A stretch of 58,034 bases of DNA from positions 1 to 58,034 of the forward strand of contig DATKAN010000009.1 of NCBI GenBank assembly GCA_035498035.1. The letters run 5' to 3'. Made by a program: the position numbers and the translations under genes. The stretch's first letter is position 1; every line of letters starts with the position of its first letter. Under the pieces are notes generated by a model. It was given only the letters and a program-made list of their open reading frames with translations, did not search any database and was not told the DNA's origin. Of the stretch, positions 36,937 to 46,692 are shown in pieces. This DNA is from Nitrospiria bacterium (GTDB taxonomy: Bacteria > Nitrospirota > Nitrospiria > JACQBZ01).

Positions 36937-38595
36937 TTGATCGGGCGCGGTCTTAGGACGGGCCGTATCCTGGCCGCCGCTTACGCCGGACTCCTCATGG
37001 TCGGCTGCGCGTCGTTTCAGCCCGCGTCGTATACGCTGCAGGACGGCGAAATCTTTATCGCGCCCCGTCCTCAATTCTTCAATGTCGCCGTGGCGGGACT
37101 GGAAGACCGACGATCTCCGGAAGAGAGAAACTGGGCCGCCCAACAGAAGCTGCCGGCCAACCTCACCGAAATTGTGACCGAGCAAATGGTTCGACATCTT
37201 CGGGCCTCCCGGGTCTTCCGGCAAATCCAGGGCCTGTCCGAACCGTTTAACCCGTCTTCATCCGATGGGATCCGTAAACTCGGATCGCAGGGTATCGACG
37301 CGGTCTTGTTTGGAGACTTGGTTCATTTCTACGGCCAAAGCGGTCCGGACCGTCGAATCGAGGGGAAGGTAGGGTTTGCCAACCTGAAACTGATCAGCAC
37401 CCGGACCGGAAAACCTCTCTGGGAAGGAGAGGCGGACAAGTTTCTGCTCCGGCAGGAAAAAAATCCGGGCCCGGCAACGGATTACGCCACCGAAGCGCTT
37501 CGCGGGGCGGTCAATCAATTGGCCATCCAACTCTCGGACCGGTCTTTTCCCCGTTCAATCCTTTATGCCTCCGATCAGCCTGAGACGCGGTATTGGCGTG
37601 TCGGAGTGTTATTGCCCGAGGATGCCCGGCCCCCGGAAGAAAGGAGCACAGAAGCGCGATTTCTCCTGGGCGATCGGAATTACCCGCTGTACAACGATCC
37701 GGCTAAAGGAACCGATACGCTCAACGAAGTTCCGAACCAATGGGCGGAGAAACTTCAAGAGGCAGGAATCTTCCGGGAGGTCGTCGGCATTCATCACACG
37801 GGGGGAAAATCCGAGGATTTGAGGGCGTGGTCGGATCAGGGCCTGGATGCCGTCTTGGCGAGCCGCTTGACCCGCTTATTTGCCCTGGTGGTTCCTCCCC
37901 ATAATGAGCAGCCCTTTCAAACTTTGAGCGGGGGCATGGCTTATCCTCGTGTCTTTAAGGCGACCGCGCTGACCCGGATCGAGGATGTTGAGTTGATCGA
38001 GACCCGGACCGGGAATGTGTTGTGGAAGGGAGAAGCGGAGGAGGGGATCGACCGGACAATAAAGTCCTGGGTGTCCCCGATGAAACTGGTTCAGGAATCT
38101 TTAGGGACTACGCTCGACCGTTTGGTGAAGCAATTGACGTTGGCGAAGCTTGGGCTTCCTGTTCCCGTGGTGGAAACACCACCGGTGAAGACTGCCCCTA
38201 AACCAGAACAACCCCAGGAGCTGGCCCCGATCGCCAAACCTATTGAAACCCCGACTCCAGAGGAAAAAACACCGGCCGATGTCTATTTCGATTTCAATAA
38301 ATACCTCATTCGTGACGATATGCGTCCGATCCTGGAAGAAAACGCTCGCTGGCTGGAGGACCACCCGGGTGTCAAGGTTCGCATTGAAGGTCATTGCGAT
38401 GATCGGGGGACGACGGAATACAACCTGGCGCTGGGGGAACGGCGTGCAAAGACGGTGCAGAAAATACTCAAGGTGTATGGCATTGACGAGGCCAGGCTTT
38501 CAGTCATAAGTTATGGAGAGGAACATCCGGTATGCACGGATCATAACGAAGATTGTTATGCAAAAAACCGCCGGGTCCATCTCGAAATTCAATGA
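36937..38595 (+). CDS. OmpA-domain lipoprotein with a duplicated N-terminal module
   Basis: 552 residues from the TTG at 36937 (GGGATGGGA just upstream gives a compact signal peptide IGRGLRTGRILAAAYAGLLMVGC; an ATG at 36889 would add 16 residues and overlap the previous gene). Lipobox LMVGC. Two homologous modules follow (about 45-195 and 215-385): GIDAVLFGDLVHF...LISTRTGKPLWEGEAD and GLDAVLASRLTRLF...LIETRTGNVLWKGEAE. Then a Pro-rich linker and a Pal/OmpA peptidoglycan-binding domain (about 450-552; VYFDFNKYLIRDD, IEGHCDDRGTTEYNLALGERRA, SYGEEHP). It should tether the outer membrane to the cell wall; the module function is unknown. Confidence 0.85.
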   Translation: MIGRGLRTGRILAAAYAGLLMVGCASFQPASYTLQDGEIFIAPRPQFFNVAVAGLEDRRSPEERNWAAQQKLPANLTEIVTEQMVRHLRASRVFRQIQGLSEPFNPSSSDGIRKLGSQGIDAVLFGDLVHFYGQSGPDRRIEGKVGFANLKLISTRTGKPLWEGEADKFLLRQEKNPGPATDYATEALRGAVNQLAIQLSDRSFPRSILYASDQPETRYWRVGVLLPEDARPPEERSTEARFLLGDRNYPLYNDPAKGTDTLNEVPNQWAEKLQEAGIFREVVGIHHTGGKSEDLRAWSDQGLDAVLASRLTRLFALVVPPHNEQPFQTLSGGMAYPRVFKATALTRIEDVELIETRTGNVLWKGEAEEGIDRTIKSWVSPMKLVQESLGTTLDRLVKQLTLAKLGLPVPVVETPPVKTAPKPEQPQELAPIAKPIETPTPEEKTPADVYFDFNKYLIRDDMRPILEENARWLEDHPGVKVRIEGHCDDRGTTEYNLALGERRAKTVQKILKVYGIDEARLSVISYGEEHPVCTDHNEDCYAKNRRVHLEIQ

Positions 38596-38636
38596 GGAAT
38601 CGGGGTTGGACCGCAGTCGGTTAAACGGCTGGGTCT

Positions 38637-38674
38637 AAAGACCTATCCGGTTCCTAACCCATAGGTCTTTTTTT
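38637..38674 (+). terminator. intrinsic terminator after the OmpA-lipoprotein gene
   Basis: AAAGACCTAT (38637-38646) pairs with ATAGGTCTTT (38661-38670), followed by TTTT. Confidence 0.85.
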
Positions 38675-38677
38675 CTG

Positions 38678-38706
38678 TTGAGCAAACACATAAAACTGGT
38701 TATAAT
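38678..38706 (+). promoter_or_regulatory. sigma-70-type promoter of aclBA
   Basis: TTGAGC (38678-38683), exactly 17 bases, perfect TATAAT (38701-38706). Start near 38713, leader about 77 bases; the ATG at 38790 has AAGGAGA. Confidence 0.65.
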
Positions 38707-38789
38707 AAATCACTTTTTCTGTGGATACCGATAGTTCCGACCCAATCGATTAGGATACCCAAGAAGGTGAAAGGGCAAGGAGACGATAC

Positions 38790-40073
38790 ATGGCAAAGGT
38801 GCTTGAAGGCCCGGGAATGGGCTTGCTTAAGAAATGGGGGATGACTGTTCCCGGGTATATTGTCGTCACCTCCCCGGAACAACTCGATCAGGCGGCAACC
38901 GCTGAGAACTGGATCAAAGGATCCCGTCTTGTCGTAAAGGCACATGAAGCGATCGGATCCCGGATGAAACTGGGCCTGGTGAAGGTGGATCTGGATTGGC
39001 CGGCGGCCAAACAGGCGGTCAAGGAAATGCTTGGAAAGACTCTTGGCGGCGGGATGAGCGTCTCTCAGGTCATCGTCTCCGAATTGATTCTCCATAAAGA
39101 AGAATATTATATTTCGGTCAAATCGACCCGGGAAGGGGCCGAACTGTTATTGGCCAATGTGGGCGGAATCGAAATCGAATCGAATTGGGAGAAGGTCCAG
39201 AAACTTCCGGTTCCGGTCGGGGAGATCCCTTCCAAAGAAGCGCTGGCGGATCTGGCCAAACGGGCCGGGTTCGGCAAGGATCTGGCCGTAAAAGTGGCCG
39301 AGTTCGCGGCCAAGCTTTATCAATGCTACGACAACGAAGACGCTCAATATCTTGAGATCAATCCCCTCGTTCTGCGTTCAAACAATCCAGAGCTGGTAGC
39401 GCTGGATGCGGTGACCTTGGTGGACGCGGACGCCCGGTTTCGGCATCCGGACTGGAACTTTTCATTCGCGGCCGAATTCGGACGGCCTTATTCCGAGAAC
39501 GAGCGGGCCGTCATGGAGGTGGATTCCAAGATCAAGGGCTCGGTCAAATTCATCGAGATCCCGGGCGGAGATACGGCCTTGCTTCCGGCCGGGGGCGGCG
39601 CGAGCGTCTTTTACACCGACGCGGTCGTGGCCCTGAATGGAAAACCGGCGAATTACGCCGAGTACTCCGGCGACCCACCCGATTGGGCGGTCGAGGTCCT
39701 GACCGAAAAGGTCTGCTCGCTCCCCAATCTTAAGCGGATCATCGTCGGCGGCGCGATCGCCAATTTTACCAATGTAAAAAAGACCTTCGCCGGCATCATC
39801 GCCGGTTTCCGAAAAGCGAAGGCCGAGGGCAAACTCGACGGCGTCGAGATCTGGGTCCGCCGGGGGGGGCCGTTCGAAAAGGAGGGATTGGCGGCAATGA
39901 AGGCGCTTGAGTCGGAAGGGTTTCAAATTCATGTCTATGACCGATACACCCCGTTGACCGATATCGTGGACATGTCGTTGAAGAAAGAATCGATGACGAG
40001 CGGTTCATCCTCCCATAAGAAACCCGCTGCAAAGGCCTTGCGGGGAGAAAAATCCGGGGAGGCGCGACGATGA
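38790..40073 (+). CDS. aclB: ATP-citrate lyase, small (ATP-grasp/citrate-binding) subunit
   Basis: 427 residues. ATP-grasp fold related to the succinyl-CoA synthetase beta subunit (LLKKWGMTVPGYIVV, GSRLVVKAHEA, YLEINPLVLRS), followed by the citrate-binding domain (IPGGDTALLPAGGGASVFYTDAVVAL, YAEYSGDPPDW, FTNVKKTFAGIIAGF). With AclA it cleaves citrate, using ATP and CoA, to acetyl-CoA and oxaloacetate, the hallmark step of the reductive TCA cycle. The last ~25 residues are a Lys/Ser-rich tail. The stop overlaps the aclA start by 4 bases. Confidence 0.95.
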   Translation: MAKVLEGPGMGLLKKWGMTVPGYIVVTSPEQLDQAATAENWIKGSRLVVKAHEAIGSRMKLGLVKVDLDWPAAKQAVKEMLGKTLGGGMSVSQVIVSELILHKEEYYISVKSTREGAELLLANVGGIEIESNWEKVQKLPVPVGEIPSKEALADLAKRAGFGKDLAVKVAEFAAKLYQCYDNEDAQYLEINPLVLRSNNPELVALDAVTLVDADARFRHPDWNFSFAAEFGRPYSENERAVMEVDSKIKGSVKFIEIPGGDTALLPAGGGASVFYTDAVVALNGKPANYAEYSGDPPDWAVEVLTEKVCSLPNLKRIIVGGAIANFTNVKKTFAGIIAGFRKAKAEGKLDGVEIWVRRGGPFEKEGLAAMKALESEGFQIHVYDRYTPLTDIVDMSLKKESMTSGSSSHKKPAAKALRGEKSGEARR

Positions 40074-41896
40074 GCATCGTAGCCGATCGCGATACGCGCG
40101 TGGTGATCCAGGGGGGACCGGCCGGGGTCAATGCGGCCCGCCGGATGGCCGAATTCTGTCACCTGGCCAAGGCTCCGCTGACCGTTCAGGCCTTCGTCTT
40201 TCCTCCGGATGCCGGCAAGATCAACGAAGTTCCCTACGGCGGCGAGATCGTTTCGATTCCGGTTTATAAGAGCGTGGCCGAGGCGATCGCCGATCACCCG
40301 GAAATCAACACCAGCCTTGTTTATGTCGGGCCCGATCGGGCCTTCGGCGCGGCCCGCGAGGCATTGAACGTGGATGGGATCCGTCTGGTCTCGATGATCA
40401 CGGAAGGGGTTCCCGAAAAGGACACCAAGCTTCTTTCGCGCGTGGCCCGGGAAAAAGGAAAGATCTTCAACGGGCCGTCCGCCATCGGGATCATCTCGGC
40501 CGGCGAATGCCGCCTCGGCGTGATCGGGGGCGCGTTCGACAATTTGGTTCTGAGCAAACTTTATCGGCCCGGCTCCTTTGGCGTGATTACAAAATCGGGC
40601 GGACTGTCGAACGAGATCATCTGGATCTGCAGCCAGTTCGCCGACGGCATCACGACCGCGATCGGAATCGGCGGGGACGCCTATCCGGGATCGGATTACG
40701 TGACCTACCTCGAGATGTTCGAGAAGGATCCGAAAACCCATGCCGTTGTGATTGTGGGCGAGATGGGCGGCGACCTGGAGGAGCGTGCCGCCGAATGGTA
40801 CGCGGCCAAAAAGCGGCGGATCAAGCTGTTGGCGGTCATCTCGGGTTTCTGTCAGGAAGTGCTGCCGAAGGGAATGAAGTTCGGCCACGCCGGCGCGAAG
40901 GAAGGGATGAAGGGCGAGGGCAGCGCTCGGCACAAAGCGGACCGCCTTCGCGAGGCCGGGGCGATCGTGCCGTCCACTTTCGGAGGGCTGGGTCCGGCCA
41001 TCAAGGAGGTCTATCAAGAACTGCTCGCAAAAGGGATGGTCAAGGAAGCCCCGGCCGTCGAGCCGGAGGCCCTGCCCAAACTTCCGAAGACGATCGAGGA
41101 GTCCCGAAAGAGCGGCGAGGTCCTGGTGGAGCCGCTCGTCAAAACCACGATCTCGGACGATCGCGGCGAGGAGCCGCTCTATTATGGTTATCCCGCCTCC
41201 GAGCTGATCAATAAAGGGTACCAAATTCCCCATGTCATCGGCCTGCTCTGGAATAAAAAACTGATCAGCCCGCAGGAGGCCGAGATCGTCAAGCGGATCA
41301 TCATGCTGTCGGCCGATCACGGTCCGGCGGTGTCGGGGGCGCTCACGACGATCATCGCGGCCTGCGCCGGCATTTCGATGTCCCAGGCGGTGGCGGCCGG
41401 TCTGATCATGATCGGCCCCCGCTTCGGCGGAGCCGTCACGGACGCGGGGAAATGGTTCAAGTACGCCGTCGAGAACAAGCTTTCGGTCGACGACTTTTTA
41501 AGCTACATGAAATCCAATGTGGGGCCCGTTCCGGGGATTGGCCACAGGGTAAAAAGTGTAAAGAATCCGGATAGAAGGGTTAAAGAGCTCGTGAATTACG
41601 TGAAGAGTCAAAACCTTTTCACGCCGCACCTGGACTTTGCCCTGGAAGTGGAAAAGGTCACCACGGCCAAGAAAGACACCCTGATCCTGAATGTGGACGG
41701 GACGATCGCGGCCGTCCTCGTCGACCTCGGTTTCCCGGTTGAAAGCCTCAACGGATTTTTCATTACGGCCCGGACGATCGGTCTTATCGGACATTGGATC
41801 GATCAGAAACAGCAGGGGAGCCGCCTGATTCGATTGTTCGATTATCTGATCAACTACGCGGCCCCGAAAAAGAAAGAAGTCCCGCCGCTCAAATAG
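40070..41896 (+). CDS. aclA: ATP-citrate lyase, large (CoA-ligase/citrate-synthase-like) subunit
   Basis: 608 residues. The N-terminal half is related to SucD: CoA-binding ITEGVPEKDT and FNGPSAIGIIS, and the phosphorylated His273 in KFGHAGAKEGMKGEGS. The C-terminal half is citrate-synthase-like (LLWNKKLISPQEAEIVKRII, ADHGPAVSGALTTIIAACAG, GIGHRVKSVKNPDRRV, NVDGTIAAVLVDLGFP). This fusion is what distinguishes a true Acl from separate citryl-CoA synthetase plus lyase. The aconitase gene follows after a promoter-bearing 113-bp gap. Confidence 0.96.
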   Translation: MSIVADRDTRVVIQGGPAGVNAARRMAEFCHLAKAPLTVQAFVFPPDAGKINEVPYGGEIVSIPVYKSVAEAIADHPEINTSLVYVGPDRAFGAAREALNVDGIRLVSMITEGVPEKDTKLLSRVAREKGKIFNGPSAIGIISAGECRLGVIGGAFDNLVLSKLYRPGSFGVITKSGGLSNEIIWICSQFADGITTAIGIGGDAYPGSDYVTYLEMFEKDPKTHAVVIVGEMGGDLEERAAEWYAAKKRRIKLLAVISGFCQEVLPKGMKFGHAGAKEGMKGEGSARHKADRLREAGAIVPSTFGGLGPAIKEVYQELLAKGMVKEAPAVEPEALPKLPKTIEESRKSGEVLVEPLVKTTISDDRGEEPLYYGYPASELINKGYQIPHVIGLLWNKKLISPQEAEIVKRIIMLSADHGPAVSGALTTIIAACAGISMSQAVAAGLIMIGPRFGGAVTDAGKWFKYAVENKLSVDDFLSYMKSNVGPVPGIGHRVKSVKNPDRRVKELVNYVKSQNLFTPHLDFALEVEKVTTAKKDTLILNVDGTIAAVLVDLGFPVESLNGFFITARTIGLIGHWIDQKQQGSRLIRLFDYLINYAAPKKKEVPPLK

Positions 41897-41945
41897 CGTC
41901 CCTTGAAAGGCGGTTTCCACCGATCGAGCCGACTCCTCAAACGGC

Positions 41946-41974
41946 TTGACTAGGGTTGAAGCGGCCCTTAGAAT
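41946..41974 (+). promoter_or_regulatory. sigma-70-type promoter of the aconitase gene
   Basis: TTGACT (41946-41951), 17 bases, TAGAAT (41969-41974). An additional TATAAT (41985-41990) lacks a fitting -35. Confidence 0.55.
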
Positions 41975-42009
41975 AAAGTTTCCGTATAATCATGAGGGAG
42001 GACCTTTCC

Positions 42010-44256
42010 ATGTCGGTAGATTTCATCAAAAAACTGTACGCCTCCATGCCGGACAAGCTGGCCAAGGCCCGCAGGAAATTTGGCCGTCCGCTGACCCTGA
42101 CCGAGAAAATACTGGTTTCCCACGCCGAGGATCTTGAGACGCAGGTCTGGGAGCGAGGCAAGGCCCAGCTTCTTTTGCGGCCGGACCGTGTTGCGATGCA
42201 GGACGCGACGGCCCAGATGGCGCTGCTCCAGTTCATTCAGGCCGGGAAGAAAAAAGTGGCCGTTTCCAGCACCGTTCATTGCGACCATCTCATCCGGGCC
42301 CAGAGCGGCGCGAAGGAAGACGTTCAACGGGCGATCGACGAGAACAAAGAAGTCTACAACTTTCTCCGCTCGGCCGCGCGAAAATTCGGAATCGGTTTCT
42401 GGAAACCCGGGGCGGGGATCATTCATCAGGTCGTTCTGGAGAATTACGCCTTTCCGGGCGCGCTTCTGATCGGGACGGACTCCCACACCCCGAACGGGGG
42501 CGGCCTCGGCATGCTGGCGATCGGCGTCGGCGGGGCGGATGCCGGCGAGGTAATGGCCGGGCTGCCGTGGGAGGTGCTCCATCCTAAACTGATCGGGGTC
42601 CGTCTGACGGGGCAGTTGCAAGGCTGGAGTTCCCCGAAGGACGTCATTTTGTATCTCTGCGGCCTGCTCACGGTGAAGGGCGGGACGAACAAGATCCTGG
42701 AATATTTCGGACCGGGCGCCGAGACGATCAGCTGCACCGGCAAGGGAACGATCACCAACATGGGCGCCGAGCTCGGGGCGACCACGTCTATCTTTCCGTT
42801 CGACGACAAAATGGCGGCCTATCTCAATCTGACCGAACGGGCCGAATGGGCCGATCTGGCGCAGGCCAACCGCGAGAGTCTGACGGCCGATCCCGAAGTT
42901 TTTAAATCCCCCGAAAAATATTACGACCAGATCGTCGAGATCAATCTGTCCGAACTGGAACCCCATGTCGTCGGTCCGCACACCCCGGACCTGGCCCGGC
43001 CTATCTCCAGGTTGATGTCCGAGGCGAAAGAGAAAAACTATCCGGTCCAGCTGAAGGCCGCGCTGATCGGGAGTTGCACGAACTCCTCGTACGAAGACAT
43101 CTCCCGCTCCGCCCATATCGCGCAGCAGGGGCTCAAAGCCGGACTCAAGGCCCGGACGAGCTTCCTCGTCACGCCGGGCTCGGAGCGGATCTACCATACG
43201 ATGATCCGCGACGGATTCATGAAGACCTTCGAAGAAATGGGCGCGACGGTCCTGGCCAACGCCTGCGGCCCCTGCATCGGGCAGTGGAAGCGGTCCGATA
43301 TCCAGCCGAAAGAGTCGAATTCGATCATCAGCTCGTACAACCGCAATTTTCCCGGCCGCAACGACGGGAACGCCGAGACGCTGTCGTTTCTTTCGAGCCC
43401 CGAGATCGTGACGGCCATGGCCTTCGCGGGGACGCTGGACTTCAATCCCGTCACCGGCACGTTGACCGCAAAAGACGGGACGAAAATCAAATTCGAGCCG
43501 CCGCGGGGACAGGAGTTGCCGGCCAAGGGATTCGCGAAGGGTGAAGAAGGGTATGAGGCCCCGGCCGAGAACGGCGACGCGCTTCAGGTGGAAATCCCGC
43601 CCACGAGTGATCGGCTTCAGCTCCTCAAGCCTTTTCCGCGCTGGGACGGGAAGGATTTCGCGAAGCTTCCAATTCTGATCAAGGCCAAGGGAAAATGCAC
43701 CACCGATCACATCTCGCCCGCCGGGCCCTGGCTCAAATACCGCGGCCATCTGGACAAGATCAGCGACAACATGTTTCTCGGCGCGAACAACGCGTTCGCC
43801 ACCGAGGCCGGCAAGGGAACGGATGTCCTGACGGGCGAACCCAATCTGACGATCGCCGCGATCGCCCGGAGATACAAGGCCAAGGGGATCGGCTCGATCG
43901 TGATCGGCGATGAAAACTACGGCGAGGGATCGAGCCGCGAGCATGCCGCGATGTCCCCGAGGTTTCTGGGCGTCCTGGCCGTGCTGGTCAAGAGTTTCGC
44001 GCGGATTCACGAGACCAACCTGAAGAAACAGGGGATTCTTCCGCTGACCTTTGCCGATCCGAAGGACTATGACAAATTCGAGCCGAAGGACCGTATCAGC
44101 GTCCTTGGTTTGTCCGGTCTCGCTCCGGGAAAACCGGTCGAGGTGGTCATCCACAAAACGGATGGAAAAGAATTGAAGATCGAGGCCAACCACAGCCTGA
44201 CCCAGCAGCAGATCGGATGGTTTGAGGCCGGTTCGGCATTAAATGCTTTAAACTGA
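42010..44256 (+). CDS. aconitate hydratase
   Basis: 748 residues from the ATG at 42010, which has GAGGGAGGA upstream; an ATG at 41992 lies on that ribosome-binding site. Mitochondrial-type aconitase. Iron-sulfur ligands in [11 protein letters not shown] and [10 protein letters not shown]; substrate motifs [24 protein letters not shown] and [19 protein letters not shown]. It interconverts isocitrate and citrate between Icd and Acl, here in the reductive direction. A hairpin at 44256-44282 separates it from frdB-like. Confidence 0.95.
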   Translation: MSVDFIKKLYASMPDKLAKARRKFGRPLTLTEKILVSHAEDLETQVWERGKAQLLLRPDRVAMQDATAQMALLQFIQAGKKKVAVSSTVHCDHLIRAQSGAKEDVQRAIDENKEVYNFLRSAARKFGIGFWKPGAGIIHQVVLENYAFPGALLIGTDSHTPNGGGLGMLAIGVGGADAGEVMAGLPWEVLHPKLIGVRLTGQLQGWSSPKDVILYLCGLLTVKGGTNKILEYFGPGAETISCTGKGTITNMGAELGATTSIFPFDDKMAAYLNLTERAEWADLAQANRESLTADPEVFKSPEKYYDQIVEINLSELEPHVVGPHTPDLARPISRLMSEAKEKNYPVQLKAALIGSCTNSSYEDISRSAHIAQQGLKAGLKARTSFLVTPGSERIYHTMIRDGFMKTFEEMGATVLANACGPCIGQWKRSDIQPKESNSIISSYNRNFPGRNDGNAETLSFLSSPEIVTAMAFAGTLDFNPVTGTLTAKDGTKIKFEPPRGQELPAKGFAKGEEGYEAPAENGDALQVEIPPTSDRLQLLKPFPRWDGKDFAKLPILIKAKGKCTTDHISPAGPWLKYRGHLDKISDNMFLGANNAFATEAGKGTDVLTGEPNLTIAAIARRYKAKGIGSIVIGDENYGEGSSREHAAMSPRFLGVLAVLVKSFARIHETNLKKQGILPLTFADPKDYDKFEPKDRISVLGLSGLAPGKPVEVVIHKTDGKELKIEANHSLTQQQIGWFEAGSALNALN

Positions 44257-44282
44257 CCCGCAAACCCCCGGGGTGTGCGGGT
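44256..44282 (+). other. GC-rich hairpin between aconitase and fumarate reductase genes
   Basis: ACCCGCA (44256-44262) with TGCGGGT (44276-44282), and an inner ACC/GGT. It has no T-run, so it is an RNA-processing or partial-attenuation element rather than a clear terminator. Confidence 0.45.
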
Positions 44283-44308
44283 GAAAGTCCATCCAAGCGG
44301 AAGGGATA

Positions 44309-45013
44309 ATGACGGAACGCGTTGACGAAAGCTCAATCGGCGCTCATGGCCGCACCATCACGGTCGAAATCATGGGCCGGCCGTATTCCGTGCCGGAGGG
44401 TCTGACCATGCTGCGCGCGATGTGGTACACCGGCCATGAGGTCGTCCGCGGCGCGGGATGCCTCGGGGGCTTCTGCGGCGCCTGCGCCGTCACGTACCGG
44501 ACCCGGGACGACGTCCGTCTGCGCAACGGCCTGGCCTGTCAAACGGTCGTCGAGGACGGGATGTCCTTCTACCTGAATTTCTCCTACTACCCGGGCCGCA
44601 AGGCGCTTTACGACCTCGAACAGCTTCAGGATCCCAAACAGGACCTTTTCAAGATCTATCCCGAGGCGACGCTTTGCCGGAATTGCAACGCCTGCACCGA
44701 GGCCTGCCCTCAGGGGATCGACGTCCGGGACGGCGTCTGGAAATCGGTCTTCGGCGATTTCGAAAAAGTTTCGGAAATGTTCATGGACTGCGTGATGTGC
44801 GGCCAGTGCATTCCGGTCTGCATCGCCGATATCGCACCCAATTATGTCGCTCTTTATGCCAGCCGGATGCAGGGGGCCCGACTGACCAAGCCTCCGGAAA
44901 ACCTTTCCAAGCGGGTCGGGGAGATCGAATCGGGGAAGTACGCCTCGGAATGGAAGCGGATCCTCTCGATGAATGAAGAGGACCTCAAAGCGGCCGCTCA
45001 ACCCAAAAAATAA
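44309..45013 (+). CDS. frdB: fumarate reductase/succinate dehydrogenase-type iron-sulfur subunit
   Basis: 234 residues. Plant-type [2Fe-2S] site C51, C56, C59, C77 (GCLGGFCGACA...LACQT); then two 4Fe-4S-type motifs C123/C126/C129/C133P (CRNCNACTEACP) and C161/C164/C167/C171 (CVMCGQCIPVC). Standard SdhB/FrdB has [2Fe-2S], [4Fe-4S] and [3Fe-4S]; here the third site keeps all four Cys in ferredoxin pattern and may be a second [4Fe-4S]. The flavoprotein gene follows after 15 bp. No membrane-anchor gene is present. Confidence 0.85.
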   Translation: MTERVDESSIGAHGRTITVEIMGRPYSVPEGLTMLRAMWYTGHEVVRGAGCLGGFCGACAVTYRTRDDVRLRNGLACQTVVEDGMSFYLNFSYYPGRKALYDLEQLQDPKQDLFKIYPEATLCRNCNACTEACPQGIDVRDGVWKSVFGDFEKVSEMFMDCVMCGQCIPVCIADIAPNYVALYASRMQGARLTKPPENLSKRVGEIESGKYASEWKRILSMNEEDLKAAAQPKK

Positions 45014-45028
45014 AGGTGAGCAAGTTCG

Positions 45029-46645
45029 ATGACCGATATCATCAACGAATCAAAGGATCGGGTTCTCCACGGACGCGATGAGCGCCGAAAACTGACAATC
45101 CCCAGCCAGTCGGCGGAGGAACGGGACCGGCTCGTCCATGCGTTTCACCCGGATTATAAGAAAGAAGAGTACCATCGCATTCGAATCGGTCCCAACGCGG
45201 GCGAACGGACGGTCCGGGAAGTGGCCGAACTTCTGGAATCGGACAGCGCGCTTCCGGACCATCTGGACCTGACCCCCCAATATCGGGTCGATGTGCTCGT
45301 CGTCGGCGGCGGCGGGGCCGGGGCCACCGCGGCCCTGACGGCCAAGGCTCAAGGCGCGGAGGTGATGCTCGTGACCAAGCTGCGCCTGGGCGATTCCAAT
45401 ACCGTGATGGCTCAAGGGGGGATGCAGGTCGCGATCACGGACGACGATTCGCCAGTCACCCATTTCTTTGATACGCTTCGCGGCGGGCATCACAAAAACG
45501 ATCCTAACCTGCTCAAGGTCCTGGTGGATGAAGGCCCGAAGGCCGCCCAGTGGTTGATCCAACTCGGGGTGTTGTTCGACCGGGACGAAAAGGGAAATCT
45601 CAAGACGAAGAAGGGGGGCGGCAGCACGCAGCCCCGCTTGTTGACCTGCAGCGACTATACCGGTTTGGAAATCATGCGGGTTCTGAAAGACGAGGTTCTG
45701 AACCGACAGATTCCCGTTCTGGAATTCTCCCCCGTGGTGGAGCTGCTCTCGGATGCGGATGGAAACTGCACCGGCGCGGTGCTCAAGAACATGGACAACG
45801 GCCAACTCATCGTGGTCTCGGCCAAATCGGTCATTCTGGCGACCGGCGGAAGCGGACGGCTTCACATCGAGGGTTTTCCGACCAGCAATCATTTTGGCGC
45901 AACGGGAGACGCGCTCGTCCTGGCTTACCGGCTCGGCGCACGGCTCAGCCACATGGATACGTTCCAGTACCATCCCACGGGCTCGGTTTATCCGGAACAG
46001 TTGGCCGGCGCCTTGGTGACGGAGGGGATCCGCTCCGATGGAGGGCATCTCGTGAACTGCGACGGTCGCCGCTTTATCAACGAGCTGGACACCCGGGACG
46101 TCGTGGCCGCGGCCATCATACGGGAATGCGCCGAGGGACGGGGGGTGAAGACCCCGGCCGGACGCGTGGGGGTCTGGCTGGACGTGCCGATGATCGATCT
46201 GCTCATGGGCGAGGGTAGCATCACGAAGCGGTTTCCGGCCATGGTGCGGCAGTTCCAGCGCTACGGAATCGATATCCGGAAAGACCCGGTCCTGGTTTAT
46301 CCCACCTTGCATTATCAGAACGGCGGGGTCGCGATTGATGTGGACGCCCAGTCCCAGGTCAAGGGGTTGTTCGTCGCCGGTGAAGCCTCCGGCGGATTGC
46401 ACGGCCGCAATCGTCTGATGGGCAATTCGCTCCTCGACCTGATCGTCTTTGGGAAGCGGGCGGGCCTGGCCGCTGGGCAGCGTGCCAAAAAGACGCCGGC
46501 CGGAACCCTGACGCTATCCCATGTGAGGCGATTCCGCCGCGAACTTGAAAAAAACAATATCCGTCCGACCCGGGTGGCCCCGATCCTCCTTCCCGATTAC
46601 GTCCGCCGAGAAGAAGCCGCCCCGGCGGTTCCGTCCAGACAATAA
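45029..46645 (+). CDS. frdA: fumarate reductase-type flavoprotein subunit
   Basis: 538 residues. FAD-binding VDVLVVGGGGAGATAALTAKAQGAEV (from about residue 87), HPTGSV, active-site GIRSDGGHLVNCDGRRF and ELDTRDVVAAAI, and the C-terminal GLFVAGEASGGLHGRNRLMGNSLLD. The position of the covalent-FAD His of membrane FrdA is Asn124 here (GDSNTVMAQGG), so FAD is probably non-covalent, as in soluble fumarate reductases and L-aspartate oxidase. An 85-residue N-terminal extension precedes the fold. By context it reduces fumarate in the reductive cycle; the electron donor is unknown. Confidence 0.87.
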   Translation: MTDIINESKDRVLHGRDERRKLTIPSQSAEERDRLVHAFHPDYKKEEYHRIRIGPNAGERTVREVAELLESDSALPDHLDLTPQYRVDVLVVGGGGAGATAALTAKAQGAEVMLVTKLRLGDSNTVMAQGGMQVAITDDDSPVTHFFDTLRGGHHKNDPNLLKVLVDEGPKAAQWLIQLGVLFDRDEKGNLKTKKGGGSTQPRLLTCSDYTGLEIMRVLKDEVLNRQIPVLEFSPVVELLSDADGNCTGAVLKNMDNGQLIVVSAKSVILATGGSGRLHIEGFPTSNHFGATGDALVLAYRLGARLSHMDTFQYHPTGSVYPEQLAGALVTEGIRSDGGHLVNCDGRRFINELDTRDVVAAAIIRECAEGRGVKTPAGRVGVWLDVPMIDLLMGEGSITKRFPAMVRQFQRYGIDIRKDPVLVYPTLHYQNGGVAIDVDAQSQVKGLFVAGEASGGLHGRNRLMGNSLLDLIVFGKRAGLAAGQRAKKTPAGTLTLSHVRRFRRELEKNNIRPTRVAPILLPDYVRREEAAPAVPSRQ

Positions 46646-46656
46646 CCCAGCCGATA

Positions 46657-46686
46657 TTGACGCATCCAATCCCATTTACGTAAAAT
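46657..46686 (+). promoter_or_regulatory. sigma-70-type promoter giving a probable leaderless transcript
   Basis: TTGACG (46657-46662), 18 bases, TAAAAT (46681-46686). The ATG at 46693 falls on the expected start point and no Shine-Dalgarno sequence is present. Confidence 0.5.
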
Positions 46687-46692
46687 ATCGTC

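Noticed and set aside
41968-44193. 741-codon open frame on the minus strand across the aconitase gene
   Set aside because: It mirrors a highly conserved real gene in GC-rich DNA, where antisense frames stay open by codon bias. It has no recognisable domain and no ribosome-binding site. The same applies to long antisense frames over icd, aclA, trpE, frdA and others.
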